Shown here piece by piece: positions 34,343-45,840 of a DNA stretch of 64,000 bases (the stretch's first letter is position 1; every line of letters starts with the position of its first letter). The notes beneath the pieces were generated by a model. It saw nothing but the letters and a program-made list of their open reading frames with translations, did no database searches and was not told the DNA's origin. The translations under genes were made by a program, and so were the position numbers. Origin of the DNA: Megamerina dolium (lineage: Eukaryota; Arthropoda; Insecta; Diptera; Megamerinidae); assembly GCA_963854835.1 (NCBI GenBank), contig OY978525.1, forward strand, positions 28,171,253 to 28,235,252, in the 5' to 3' direction.

Positions 34343-35942
34343 AGAGTGTACTGAGCCTATGGAGGGAACACTTCTCCACGTTACTGAATGGCGATGCTAC
34401 GAACAATTCCGCCAGTGGAGGTGTGTGCCCGATAACCCCAATTACAGATGATGGTGTTGATATTCCACCACCCGACTATGACGAGGTTGAAACGGCCATT
34501 TAAAGGCTGAAGAACAACAAAGCTGCAGGTGCTGACGGCCTGCCTGCCGAGTTGTTTAAGACCGGAGGCGATGAGCTGCTCACCCGCATGCACCAGCTCA
34601 TAAGCAGAATATGGTCGGATGAAAGCATGCCTGATGATTGGAGGCTCAGTGTTCTCTGTCCTGTACATAAAAAAGGAGACCCCACAATTTCCGCCAACTA
34701 CCGTGGAATAAGTCTCCTGAGCATCGCATACAAGGTTCTATCGAGCGTAATGTGTGAAAGGTTGAAGCCTATGCTCAGCAACCTGTTTGGACCTTATCAG
34801 TGTGGCTTCAGACCTGGTAAATCCACCATCGACCAGATTTTCACACTGCGCCAAATCCTGGAGAAGACCCAAGAAAAACAGATCGACACACACCACCTAT
34901 TTGTTGATTATAAAGCCGCTTTCGACAGTCCGGTAAGGGATTACCTCTACGCAACAATGTCTGAGTTCGGTATTCCTGCAAAGCTCATTCGACTTTGTAG
35001 AATGACACTGCATAACTCCTGTTGTGCAGTGAAAATTGGGAAGGACCTCTCCGCACCGTTTAATACCGAACGGGGTTTCAGACAAGGTGATTCGTTATCG
35101 TGCGACTTCTTCAATCTTATTATGGAGAAAATAATACGAGCTGCTGATCTACGACATAATGGTATGCCGACGATATTGACATAATCGGCATGAACACGCG
35201 AGCAGTCAGTGCAGCATTCTCAGAGTTGGAAAGAGAGTCGCGTCGGATGGGTCTCACGGTGAACGAGGGCAAGACGAAGTATCTAGTGTCAACAAACAAA
35301 GAGTCCCGGCGTCTTGGACAGCAAGTCACTGTTGAAAACTACGCTTTTGAAGTAGTAAGGGACTTTGTCTATCTTGGAACCAGCATTAACAGCAGTAATG
35401 ACGTCAGCTTGGAGATCATGCGTAGGATAACTCTTGCTAACAGGTGTTACTTTGGGCTGAGTAAGCAATTGAGAAGTCGAGCCCTCTCTCGAAGAACGAA
35501 AACTACACTCTACAAGTCTCTAATCATGCCTGTCCTAACATATGGCGCTGAATCCTGGACAATTTCCACCTCGGATGAGCGAATGCTTGGAGTTTTCGAG
35601 AGAAAAGTCCTACGCAAGATCTTTGGACCCATTTGCGTTGGTGGCGAGTACCGAATAAGGTACAACCATGAGCTGTACGAGCTGTATGCCGATATTGACA
35701 TAGTAAAGCGCATCAAAATCCAGCGGCTGCGCTGGCTAGGTCATGTCGAGCGAATGGAAGAACACGCTCCGGCTAAGAAGGTGTTATATTCGGAACCCGC
35801 TGGAGGACGACGCAGAAGAGGAAGACCAAACCTCCGGTCGAAAGACCAAGTACTGGAGAACCTGACGGCGCTTGGAATTTCTAACTGGCGCCAGCTAGCG
35901 AAGAACAGAGATGGCTGGCGAAGCATGTTATTTTCGGCCTAA
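34343..35942 (+). pseudogene. RTE reverse transcriptase, interrupted
   Basis: This is the RT part of a single-ORF RTE LINE. Visible motifs in order are DGLPAELFKTGGDELL, MPDDWRLSVLCPVHKKGD, NYRGISLLSIAYKVLSS, CGFRPGKSTIDQIFTLRQI, FVDYKAAFDSPVRD, FRQGDSLSCDFFNLIMEKI, YADDIDIIGMN, GLTVNEGKTKYLVST, YLGTSINSSNDVSLEI and TYGAESWTI. The C-terminal tail is RLRWLGHVERMEEHAPAKKV up to NWRQLAKNRDGW. Lesions are a TAA at 34501-34503 (Leu in the other copy) and an indel near 35157-35163 that puts the catalytic YADD (35163-35174) out of frame with the upstream palm. The endonuclease is absent because of 5' truncation. Confidence 0.93.
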
Positions 35943-35983
35943 ATCGATATTCGGTTGTTATGGCCACATAAATAAGTAAGTAA
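34343..35983 (+). mobile_element. RTE-type LINE copy B, 5'-truncated, 10-bp TSD
   Basis: Homology to the 59962 copy begins at about agagtgtactgagcctat and continues through RT and C-terminal domains to the 3' tail ccacataaataagtaagta. The direct repeat gtattgtacc flanks it at 34333-34342 and 35984-35993, so truncation occurred at insertion. The short tandem-repeat tail (AAGT)n instead of poly(A) is characteristic of the RTE clade. Confidence 0.95.
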
Positions 35984-35993
35984 GTATTGTACC

Positions 35994-36676
35994 CTAAAAG
36001 GACAGCCGCCGTCCTTTTTAGCTTATCATTGAGCTGCTTACAATGTGAGATCTTCGTAATTGCATTTGATTTGAAAATAATTCAATGACAAAGGCCTCAA
36101 GATTGCAGTGACTACTAACTTCATGAATACTCAATATACCATTAATGCTATATATCTGCTTTTAGAGATTTTACTTTAAGATTGTGTCGGAATGCTTTGT
36201 CTTTTTACAAAGTCTGTCCATTTTAAACGTAATCACTATTACGAGGGTTCTGCGACATCGTGGAAATGGTGGAAGTGAGGTTCAGACCGAACTTGAATTC
36301 GTTCAATGATCGGTACAGCATAATGCCTTTGGAGTCGATGGTCTTTCGCCTACACACTCATTTGAACCTCTATTAGAAATATCTGGAACTCCTTTTCGTA
36401 CATCTTTCCTGATCTTAGGTAAATCAAAGATCTTACCAGAACACACAGAAATTCCAACTACGCAATCCTTAACAACTTTAATTGAAAATTGTTCGTAAGC
36501 TACTTTACAATCTGTCACACCATCAGATATTAGCAACGAAACGTCTAAGCGTATTCATTGTCAACTATACAGCTCTAGCTTACAGTCTAAGAAAAGTATT
36601 TAGCATGGCTTTCAGCATATATCTGACATCACATCTTCCTTTGCCTCAATAAAGGTTTTTTTTTGCACATAATATA
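35994..36676. other. no feature recognised
   Basis: Mixed-complexity sequence; ORFs short and without domains. Confidence 0.4.
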
Positions 36677-37086
36677 CAGGGTTATCCATTTTGTGGTTCC
36701 GAAAGTAAGCGTAAATTAAACACTTTTCTGTTTAGAATTTCGATCAAATTTTTATTTCAATATAATGTTTAGACCTTGCCGTTATTCCAATGGTCTCCAA
36801 AGAATCGTGTTTATGGAAATAATCCACAAACGCTTGACGCTCTGAAAACAAACATTCGTCAAGATATGGAAGAGATATTGCTCTATATGTGACGGAGAGT
36901 CATGGAAAATTACCTCACAGGGATCAAGTGCTGTAAGAGGTCTTGTGGAGAACATTTGAATGAGGTTGTATTTCACAGATAATGGCAAGTTCCAAACATT
37001 ATATTGAAATGAAAATCTGCTCGAAATTTTAAACAGAAGTGTGTTTAATTTACGTTTATTTTCGGAACCAAAAAGGGATAACCCTA
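36677..37086 (+). mobile_element. MITE-like derivative of a rosa-type mariner with ~108-bp TIRs
   Basis: Termini read agggttatccattttgtggt on the left and, in reverse complement, agggttatccctttttggtt on the right, with TA at the borders. The inverted similarity continues for about 108 bp on each side (36678-36785 and 36979-37086). The central ~190 bp encodes a C-terminal transposase remnant: RVYGNNPQTLDALKTNIRQ, a stop, then VMENYLTGIK and NEVVFH. It resembles the end of the transposase at 26865. It cannot make its own enzyme and would depend on a related autonomous element. Confidence 0.88.
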
Positions 37087-37946
37087 TATTTTGGGATATA
37101 CTAGTACTTTAATTTTGTGTTAATCTACAATTACAAATAACACAGTGACACAGTATTTGTGGGGCCGAAATGATTCTGAGGATGAAAGCCCTAGATGATT
37201 GCGATACTGATGTCCGAAGCGCCGAATCATCGCACGCGAAAAGAGCTAGAGTTATATTTATGAATAAATTATAATAAAATGTATAAAATTTGCTTATTTC
37301 AAGGGTACATATTTGTTTTTATAGTCTGTGGACTTTTACGTTCTATGTGTAAAGATTTTGTCTGAGAATACCCCTAGTGAAATTTTCCGTAGAATAATTT
37401 TCTGGAACTTTTTAACCCTCAAAATGAGCCATTCGTGAGAGAGCTAGTAGGTTGAAATGGTTTAGAAAATTATTGCGCGTGAAATTTTACTCTTTGTGTC
37501 CATGCAAACAATGAAAAAATTGCAAATTTTATATGGCCATAATAAAAAATTTGGCATGAGAATGCAAAAAGTTTTGGAGGTTTTGCTATATGGGTCTAGA
37601 TCTTTTGTCCTGAGTTGGAATCATTCTGCCCCCAAAAAATTTTCCTGAAATTGTTTCATAGTGTAATAAAAAGAATGTATCAACTTTTATCGTGCAAGAG
37701 CAAATCTTATGATACTACTGCAGGTCTTCAGTTTTCTAAGAGAGAGTTTATCAATTAAATATTCTACAGCGTTAGTGATTCCATTCCGACCGATTCGATC
37801 ACCGGCTGAGGTAACTTTCAGAATTTGTTAATAATATTAGAAGAGAAACTTGGAAGAGGTTCTTCAGAGCCTCTAGAGCAAATGACTCCGTTGTTTTCAC
37901 ATATAACCTAACGCAGTACAGTGTGAAAATGATTTTTCATTTATAA
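37087..37946. other. no feature recognised
   Basis: AT-rich; no ORF with a domain and no element ends recognised. Confidence 0.45.
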
Positions 37947-37953
37947 TTTAAAT

Positions 37954-40526
37954 ATTTTTTTTTTTTTTGTTTTTTTTTTTTTTACAAGCCTTTTTATTGG
38001 ATCTTTCTAAAATTACTTAGAAACTAACAATAAGTAATCAAATCTTACAAACTAAATAAAATTATGTGATATTCCCAACGTTCCATCACAATTTGTTGAG
38101 TCACGAGGTATAGCAATTTCACAGCATATTCAGTGTGTCTTTTCTTTTTAATCGACGATGCCCCGTGTTAAGCAACAATTGCCTAGCAAGGGGATTCGGA
38201 TGACTGTGTAATTTTTGAATGTAGCTTCCTCAGAAATTGTGGGTACATTTAAATCTCGATGGATGTTAACGTTCCTCATATACCAAGCCGCGTTTACAAT
38301 AATTCGCAGACACTTGGATTGTATTCGCTGCAATTTTTCGATATTTGAGGGAGATGCGGTGCCCCAAAACTGAATAACATAAGTCCAGATTGGCTTCAGG
38401 ATTGCTTTATATAATAGCACTTTGTATTCGAGATTCAACTTTGATCTTTTGTATATCAGCCACCATAACTGATTAATTTTAAGCTTGATCTGAGTTTTCT
38501 TTGCCTCTATGTGATTTTTCCAGGTCAGCCTTCTGTCGAGGTGAATACCCAAGTACTTTGTTGAGGAACATTGTGGAACTGATTGGCCATTAATTTTAAC
38601 TGGAGGACATGTATCTGGCCTTAGCGTGAAGGTTACATGTACGCTCTTTGATTGACTTTTATACGCCATTTTGCTAGCCAGATTTCGAGAGAATCGATAT
38701 GAATCTGCAGGAGTTTAGTAGCTTCTATGGGGTTAGAGCGAGTGCACAATATTGCCGTATCATCTGCAAAGGTCGATATAAATGTATAGTTATTGCTGGG
38801 CATATCTGTAGTGTATAAGAGATACAGTAAGGGGCCCAAAACGCTTCCCTGAGGAACGCCAGCGTGAATATCCAATGGATTTGTTGTGTAATCCTTGTGA
38901 TGTACGAGAAATTGTCTTTTCGTGAGGTAGCTACTAAGCAATGAGGAGACATTTGCAGGCAGTAATAGTTTGAGTTTGTAAATAAGGCCATCGTGCCATA
39001 CTTTATCGAAAGCTTGAGTGATATCAAGAAAGACAGCTGAGCAATACTTTTTTTCTTCAAAAGTGTTCCTTATCAGAGTTACAATGCGGTGGACTTGTTC
39101 TATTGTGCCGTGCTGTTTTCTAAATCCAAACTGATGTTGAGGAATCAGTTGGTTGAGATTAATAAATGGAGTTATATTCATGACAAGTAGCTTTTCGAAT
39201 ACTTTAGAAAGTAGAGGCAGGAGGCTGATAGGTCTGTACGATGCAACTTTTGTAGGGTCTTTTCCTGGTTTTGCTATCATAATAATTTTTGAAGTTTTCC
39301 AGCATTTGGGATAGTGTTTAATACGAAGGATAGCATTGAAAATGTGCATCAGATGAATTACTGAAGCCGGAGGTAGCTCTTTTATCATTTTACCGGTAAT
39401 TTTATCTGGACCAGGTGATTTTTTTGGGTTTAAATCTTTATAAATTGCTTTGAATATGTCCTTTTTTTTAATTTTGAGCGTTATTGAGCAAGGTTGAGAA
39501 GTTAATATTGGTAATGAGGACTGTGAAGAGGGTGGATTGGGTGTAAACACACTTTTTAGGTGGTTTGCAAAAGCCAAACCCTTCTCACAGTTGCTTCTAG
39601 CCCAATTACCGTCACTCAAACGGATGGGGGAATCAGTGAGAATTGGCCGATTTGAATTTTTTGCTGATTTCCACAAAGAGTAGTCTGACGTTTCACCAGG
39701 TGTTAATTTCGCTATGTGCTCTTCTAACTCTTTGTTGTTTTTATTTTTTAAGGCTTGCTTTAACTTTCGAGTGCAGTGCTGTAGCTGTGTTTTCAGATTC
39801 GGTGATCTGAATTCTTGCCATTGTCTTCGGAGTCTTCTTTTCTGTCTTACTAGCAATTCAATATCGGCTGGTGTGTATGGGCTATAGTTTGATTGCTTGC
39901 ATACCTTTGTGCAGGTGGCTGAGCTGAGAGCTAATGAGAGCAGCTGGTTGAATTTTTCGAGTGCTGAGTCTACATCGTGTCCATTTCTTAATACAGTACT
40001 CAGAGGAAGATGGGAATTTATATATTTCTTGAATTTTAACCAGTCTATTTTCTTTCTAACGCAATTGCTTTGGGGGCTTGGTGATTTTATAGATATTACC
40101 GTGGGTGAGTGGTCAGATGATAGATCATAATTACACTCTGTGGAGATATTTTCCATCTGCAAACCTTTGGCGACTCCAAAGTCTATGAGATCGGGTATTT
40201 TCCTCTTGTCCGTCGGCCAATATGTCGGTTGACCATTTGAAATAACATCGTAGCCGTGGTTAGTGATGATTGAACATAGTCTTCTGCCTTTTGGAGTTAT
40301 TAATCGGGAGCCCCAGTGAGTGTGTTTGGCGTTGAAATCGCCAGCAACCAAGAATTTGCTACCAAGAGTTGAGAAAAATTCTTTATATTGCTGTTCGGTA
40401 ATACTGTATCTTGATGTATTCTTCCAGACATATAGATGTTGCTTGCAAGTAGACGCTACTGAAATCTTCGAGAACATGATGTTTTATTCTGCTTTTTATC
40501 AATATGGCAGTTCCTCCGCGTGCCTT
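37954..40526 (-). mobile_element. Jockey-clade LINE, copy 2, 5'-truncated
   Basis: The 3' end has a poly(A) tail (poly-T at 37954-37983 on this strand). The element is collinear with copy 1 from 39046 to 40526, except for a 35-bp deletion next to 40413. It stops inside the endonuclease at gcgtgcctt. The 7-mer tttaaat occurs at both borders (37947-37953 and 40525-40531, the latter overlapping the element by two bases). It is a plausible short TSD, though in AT-rich DNA this is weak support. Confidence 0.95.
38148..40477 (-). pseudogene. Jockey ORF2 (endonuclease C-part, RT, tail), frameshifted
   Basis: The first frame (40477-38633, 614 codons) starts with ~22 out-of-frame residues. It then joins the true frame at RYSITEQQYKEF, because of the 35-bp deletion. 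The endonuclease remnant has GDFNAKHTHWGS (46-57) and SSDHSPTV. The RT shows PKKSPGPDKITGKM, SYRPISLLPLLSKVFEK, HQFGFRKQHGTIEQVHRI, FLDITQAFDKVWHDGL, GVPQGSVLGPLLYLLYT and FADDTAIL (FADD at 570-573). A frameshift near 38650 ends it. The remainder continues in the frame 38669-38148: STKYLGIHLDRRLTWKNHI, then KPIWTYVIQFWGTASPSNI and IQSKCLRIIVNAAWY. Another shift blurs the last residues. The catalytic Asp pair is intact but the protein is not. Confidence 0.95.
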
Positions 40527-40531
40527 TAAAT

Positions 40532-42265
40532 TTTAATTTAAATTAAAAATAAATAATGTAGCATACTTCAAGGATGCTTCCAAGACATTCATTTCATTGC
40601 TATACACTTATATTATTTGTTATACATATATACGAAATATACAAAATACCACTATTATCGCCACTGCAACCCCACTTAGAAACAGACAGGAAAGCTATTC
40701 GTTCATTCATTCGCTCAGTGTCATCAATTTGTGAATGTGAAAAAAATTATGTACAATTTTAACATGAGCTTCACTTATTTACTGTTGTTGTTGTTGTTGT
40801 TGTTGTTGTTGCTGTCACACAATTTTATTTTATATTGTTTAATATTTGTATTCTTTAACTTTCCTTAAATATGTCTACATTATATGGGGTAATTCCTTTC
40901 ACAGCGTCTGTAAATATATCGAATCGTATACGTAAATGTATGTCCTTCAGAATTTGTATGTTTCACTTATTATCTTATCTTATTATATTATCTTATTTTA
41001 TTATCTTTTATTTTATTATTTCTTTTCATCACTAGTACGAAAGCACTTTACTTTTAAAACTGTAACTATGACCTATTTGGCCACTTGGGGTCTACATATC
41101 GTAGAAGTACACAACACCATTCGATAGCTATGACGCGATGGGTGTACAAAATATCAAACACCAGCTGTAGAAGCAGCAGGATGAAGAATAAGTGTAATGT
41201 ACATAATAAGCTACTTTGCGATTGCAATTTGTTTTCACAATATTTTATTATTAAGTATTATTAGTATTGCTATGCATTATTAGAAGAGATGCGAATAGTA
41301 AAGTAATTTATTGCTTGACATTGTCATTTCATCAGCGTAAATGTAGAGAAAATGGCAAAAAAAAACACTGTCCCACCAATATATAATATTTATGTGTTTG
41401 TCTTGACCTGGTTTTTTTTTTCATTTCATATTGCAAATTTGTTATGCCTTCTTCATGGAGGTACTCAATATATTTCTTGTACCATTCCATACTGCGGTAC
41501 CATTTCAATATATTTTCTCATTTTACGAAGTTGTGTAAGAGCAACAAGTTTTCTTATAAACATTTTATCGATGTGTATACCGGAAAAAGGACATATTACC
41601 ATATTCTGTCACCACTTCATTTATTTTCCATATCGACATTCTATACCCACTGATGAATGATGAACAAATGTAATTTGTGAATATTACTTTGATGACACTT
41701 TAGTTAATTTTTGCTATCTTCAGAAAGGATATGAAAATTAAAAATCAAAATTGTGTTTGAAATAAATGACATTGTGCTGTTTTTTCTTTTTGCTTAGATA
41801 TATAGGACCCAAATGAATAGGGTTGAATCAGTTGGTATCAATAATAATTTTTTAGCGTAAGTATGAATAGATAGGTTATTATTTACGATAATTTCAAAAG
41901 ACTCATAATTCTATAAGAGCTTTTCTTGCGTATGATAAAACTTGAAAAAAAAATTAAACACATTTGACGACATTCTCGCCAATAATACTGTTATATTGTT
42001 GTTAAAATTTTAAATGGTCTTGTAAATATTAGCTCGAAATAAGTTCATTTAGTCAACAAAATAAAATATAATTTTCGCAATTGCTTTTTTTCTAATTTAC
42101 AAAATCGTAAAATCGTTAATCATTTCGAAAATCACTGTGATATTGATTTTATATGACACAAGTGACCCGATAATTGGTTTTAATATTAGGCCGAACATTT
42201 TGGTGATACTAGAAATTTTCTCAATTTGATTTTGTGTTGGACCTGGTCAGACCAAAAAAAAAATA
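40532..42265. other. AT-rich stretch with one (TTG)n tract
   Basis: A (TTG) tract lies at about 40783-40811. The rest is AT-rich with low-complexity ORFs and no recognised feature. Confidence 0.5.
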
Positions 42266-42267
42266 AA

Positions 42268-42567
42268 TAAGTGGCACTTGAAACCCCGAAGGGCTCATTG
42301 GCCGATCTTCCATTACTGTTGTGCGTGTTAAATTTTGGACAATATTAGAAGGGACTTACTTATTTTAGCCGGTTCCGAACGGCAAAACCCTTGTGACATC
42401 ACTTTTTCTGAGCTTTGTCACAGAGTTCTTTTAGAAGCTTTTTCATGGCAAGTTGTTACTGTCGGAAGAATTGCGAATTGCTTGCCGACAGGTGGGTACC
42501 GTACGAAAGAAAAATCTTTTCGATATTAAATTAGTTATACATCAGCCGGGGATTGCACCATGACCTA
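42268..42567 (-). mobile_element. tRNA-derived SINE, head-truncated copy
   Basis: Tail ataagtggcacttgaaaccc and body well conserved. The tRNA head is cut within the anticodon region, after gaccatgacctac, so the A box is missing. Confidence 0.9.
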
Positions 42568-43085
42568 CTGTCTCCAAATGGTCACTAGAGAAGTACTTTC
42601 ATCAGATCTAGGAATAGAAACCTATTATTCGTGTAGTTGTGATTTAACTGGATGTGCTGCAGATATTCTAGATGTCAGCTGGACCCACATCTGGTCATTC
42701 CACGAATACGCCAAAAAGGTCCCATCAATATATATCAGACGCCTTTCTTAAAAACCGGAGTAGTCTCACAGAAGTTATTTGACTGTTTCAGATAATTTTT
42801 CATCTTTGCAACTTGTGCAGAAATTCCTATATTGGGTTTTTCATCTGGCAGTCATGGCCACTAAAATACAACTGCCAGTCAAGACTTCTGTAGTAGTTCG
42901 GAGTTCTCTTATGCTCAGCCTTAGAATAGTGTGTTTTCATTTAGTTCAATTTGGGCCAAATGTTTAGTGATTCTAATGTATAGCATTAGTATTATATTGC
43001 AACTTCCAAACGAAGACCCAAATGAGTGTAGGGTTTGGGAGTTTATCCATCAACTCGATCGAAAATGAAATTTCAATTTCAGCAA
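42568..43085. other. no feature recognised
   Basis: Less AT-rich than the surroundings; ORFs carry no recognised domain. Confidence 0.4.
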
Positions 43086-43089
43086 GAAT

Positions 43090-43320
43090 TCTTTCGGACT
43101 CTATTCACCTGTCGGAAAGTATTTGACAATATTTCCGGCAGTAACAATTTGCCATAAAAATGCTTCTTAAGGAGCAACAAAGCTCAGAAAAGCTTAAAAA
43201 AGTGATGTCACAAGAGTTCTGCCATTCGGAACCGGCAGCACTGTCCTTAACACTAACAACAGTATTGGAAGAGAAACTCGGTGGTGTCACAATGGGAATT
43301 TCTGGCCTAAATGTCACAAA
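43090..43320 (+). mobile_element. tRNA-derived SINE fragment
   Basis: 5'-truncated: cacctgtcggaaagtatttg, gatgtcacaagagttctgcc, attcggaaccggc, and a tail replaced by diverged sequence. Confidence 0.8.
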
Positions 43321-43930
43321 AATCTAACCTAACCTCGATTTCTGTTGTGCATTTGATGTATGGGTTGAAAATTAGCAGACATTGCTTCCAATTTTAACTA
43401 AAATTTTTTCTGAGGCATATATTTGCGGTACAAATTATTTCATCTGATCTGGAGGACCTCTTTAATTGTATTATAGCATATATAAGGCTAGATTTATAAA
43501 ATATAAAATATGATGATGTAAAATATTAAAAGAACATATCAAAAAATGGGGTTATTTTTATAATTTATGTATTTTCCTATGTTTTTGTTTTCAATTTCGT
43601 AATTATGATGCTATAAAAGGCATTTCCTTCCCATGAATATGCTGGAAAGTTAAGTAAAACCTCGAAAATAGTACAATAAACACTTAATATTGTATAAACA
43701 TACAAGCTCATGTATATTAACCATATGAGTATACGAGGTACTATAATATGTACATATGTAAAAACAGACACTTTCACGTAAGCAAGTTTGTATACGAGTA
43801 TTAATATTACCAACAATAGCAACATAAAGTAGGTAAGTATTCACATTGAAACTTTGCTGAAGCGGAAGCAATCGTTTGTAAGTTATGTACGCACGCGGAT
43901 ACAAGACAAGGCAAACGGCATCAAGTCTTT

Positions 43931-43962
43931 ATGATGATGATGATGATAATGATGATGATGGT
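43931..43962 (+). repeat. (GAT)n microsatellite
   Basis: Imperfect atgatgatgatgataatgat run. A second trinucleotide run, (ATC/ATT)n, lies near 44057-44080. Confidence 0.9.
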
Positions 43963-44419
43963 GATTGTTGATGGTAGTATAGTGGTGAAAATAAATGTAG
44001 TAACGGGTCGAATGAAAGCAGCATCAACATTAGTGCAAATAACAACAACGTCATTATCGTCATCATCATCATTATTATTATCTGTTAAACGGATGGAACA
44101 ACAGCATTTTAATCATTGTGCGTTAAACGATGGATTTAACTCAATGATGCTTCTTTTGTCTTTTTATGCCTGTTGGCTTATGTATTGTATGTAAGTCTGC
44201 TAGTATAGTGGCTATGGCATGTACTATATGTATGAATTTATTTGTTGGAATATGCATGTCTATAAGTAATCAACAAATGATGAATGACATTTCTATTTTC
44301 AGCTTCATTTAAAATGAGTACGTCATGACCGATAATTGGGTAGAGAAAATACGGAGGTAGGTGAAGAACGGTCTTATTCTGAAGTGAAGTGAGTTAAAGT
44401 AAATTTGATAAATTTCTGT

Positions 44420-45475
44420 ACTCATATATTCACGCTGATTCCAATGCTTCTGCAATTTTTTGATGCCTTCTAAATAATATGATTTCTCGAGATCATCGAA
44501 ATTGGCGCTCTTTTCTGCGATCCAGTTTTATATAATCGAAATTAGGAAATAGTCGCAGAAGGTTGAATCTGGAGAATATGTTGTATTGGGGAGCTATTCG
44601 TAATCTAATTGATGCAATTTTGCCACTGCTGCTCTGGACTTCTGCACCGGTAAATTGTTCTGGTGGAAGATAACTTTTTTTCTTGCCAAGTGTGATCGTC
44701 ATCGAATCTCTTTTCAAGGTAATCGATGTCTTTGAATATGCATGCATCCAAAAAAAATTGCCTCTAAGCCCTTGTTAGTTGACAAAACCATCATAGCTGT
44801 TTTGCAGCTTCGATTCATCGCATGAATTACACTGTCTCGAAGGTCGCTTGATCTCTGGTGTATTGTGATGAATCCATATTTCGTCCATGATTACGAAAAA
44901 GCGATTACACGCATTCGAACATCGCATTCGTTTGGCTGAACATCGCCAAACACCCTTTCGAAGTTGTCAAAAGACAGCGTTTGTTGTCAACTGTGAGCCA
45001 GTCCATCCTGCGGATAGTTTTTTCGTATACAAATATTTGTACGAAACGAAAATCATTGTTCTATGTAATGAGATTGCAGCCTCTTCAAGTTCGCACACCT
45101 TCACTCCACGAACGTCCAATATTATACCATGGATTCAGTCAGCGTTGAATGGCCATTCGGCGTCACTTATTCTGCATACGAACTCACTGAAATTGAGTAA
45201 ACTAGTGGTGGATGTTTTCAATCGATTGGTGAGGAGTCCCCAAAATACTTTTAAAGCATCTGTTTCATTTGCGTGATCGTTTTTTTCGAGCATATTTAAT
45301 TAACACACGAAATTCACTTATGTCCATTTTGACGAAAAACGTTTGTAAACATCTATTTTACATGGCTGTCACTACAAAACTATATGACAGATCTGTGAAG
45401 ATTTGAGTGTGTCCTTTGAAAGATGCTTTTTGACAAGCAGCGATCTTAATATAATTAAATACACAACCCTATAAT
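44420..45475 (-). pseudogene. mariner (DD34D type) transposase relic
   Basis: On the minus strand the best part reads VIFHQNNLPVQKSRAAVAKL, then HQLDYE with a stop, TYSPDSTFCDYFL, then WIAEKSANFDDLEKSYYLEG and IKKLQKHWNQRE. It corresponds to the mariner HQDNAPxH…PPYSPDLAPxDYxLF block. The second catalytic Asp is now Asn (HQNN). The N-terminal half (up to ~45460) is detectable only as scattered matches such as KYFGDSSPIDW. Multiple frameshifts and stops. Convincing TIRs were not found. Confidence 0.75.
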
Positions 45476-45639
45476 TTAATTTGAGACTTTGGGCCGATGA
45501 ATCCGAATCCGTGGTCGAGTGTTCATTATCACACACAGTTTTCTTTCTAAAATTAAAAAAATTAAAAAAGTAGCAGAAAAAATTTATGTTTTTTAAGCTT
45601 AGGATTTCCTCTGTACTTACATTTTCCTTTTTTTCGACA

Positions 45640-45840
45640 TTACTCCAAAAAAATTACGTCGAACAAAAAATAAATGGATTTAGATTTTCGATATTATTGA
45701 AGATATTTTTGCATTAATATCGAAAATGATAGTTTTGACATTATTTCAAAAATTTTTGCAACGATAACTTAATTTCCACATACAAATTTCGACATTATTG
45801 CCATCATTTTTCGACATTGACGCAGTATATTGGCAAATTC
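45640..45840. repeat. short interspersed TTCGACATT-type repeats
   Basis: ttcgacattactccaaa, then ttgacattatttcaaaaatt, ttcgacattattgccatca and ttcgacattgacgc recur at irregular spacing. Similar words occur at 55555-55720. Confidence 0.4.

Noticed and set aside
43577..43904. Overlapping 82- and 84-codon minus-strand ORFs
   Set aside because: Low-complexity hydrophobic products of AT-rich sequence in two overlapping frames; no motif.
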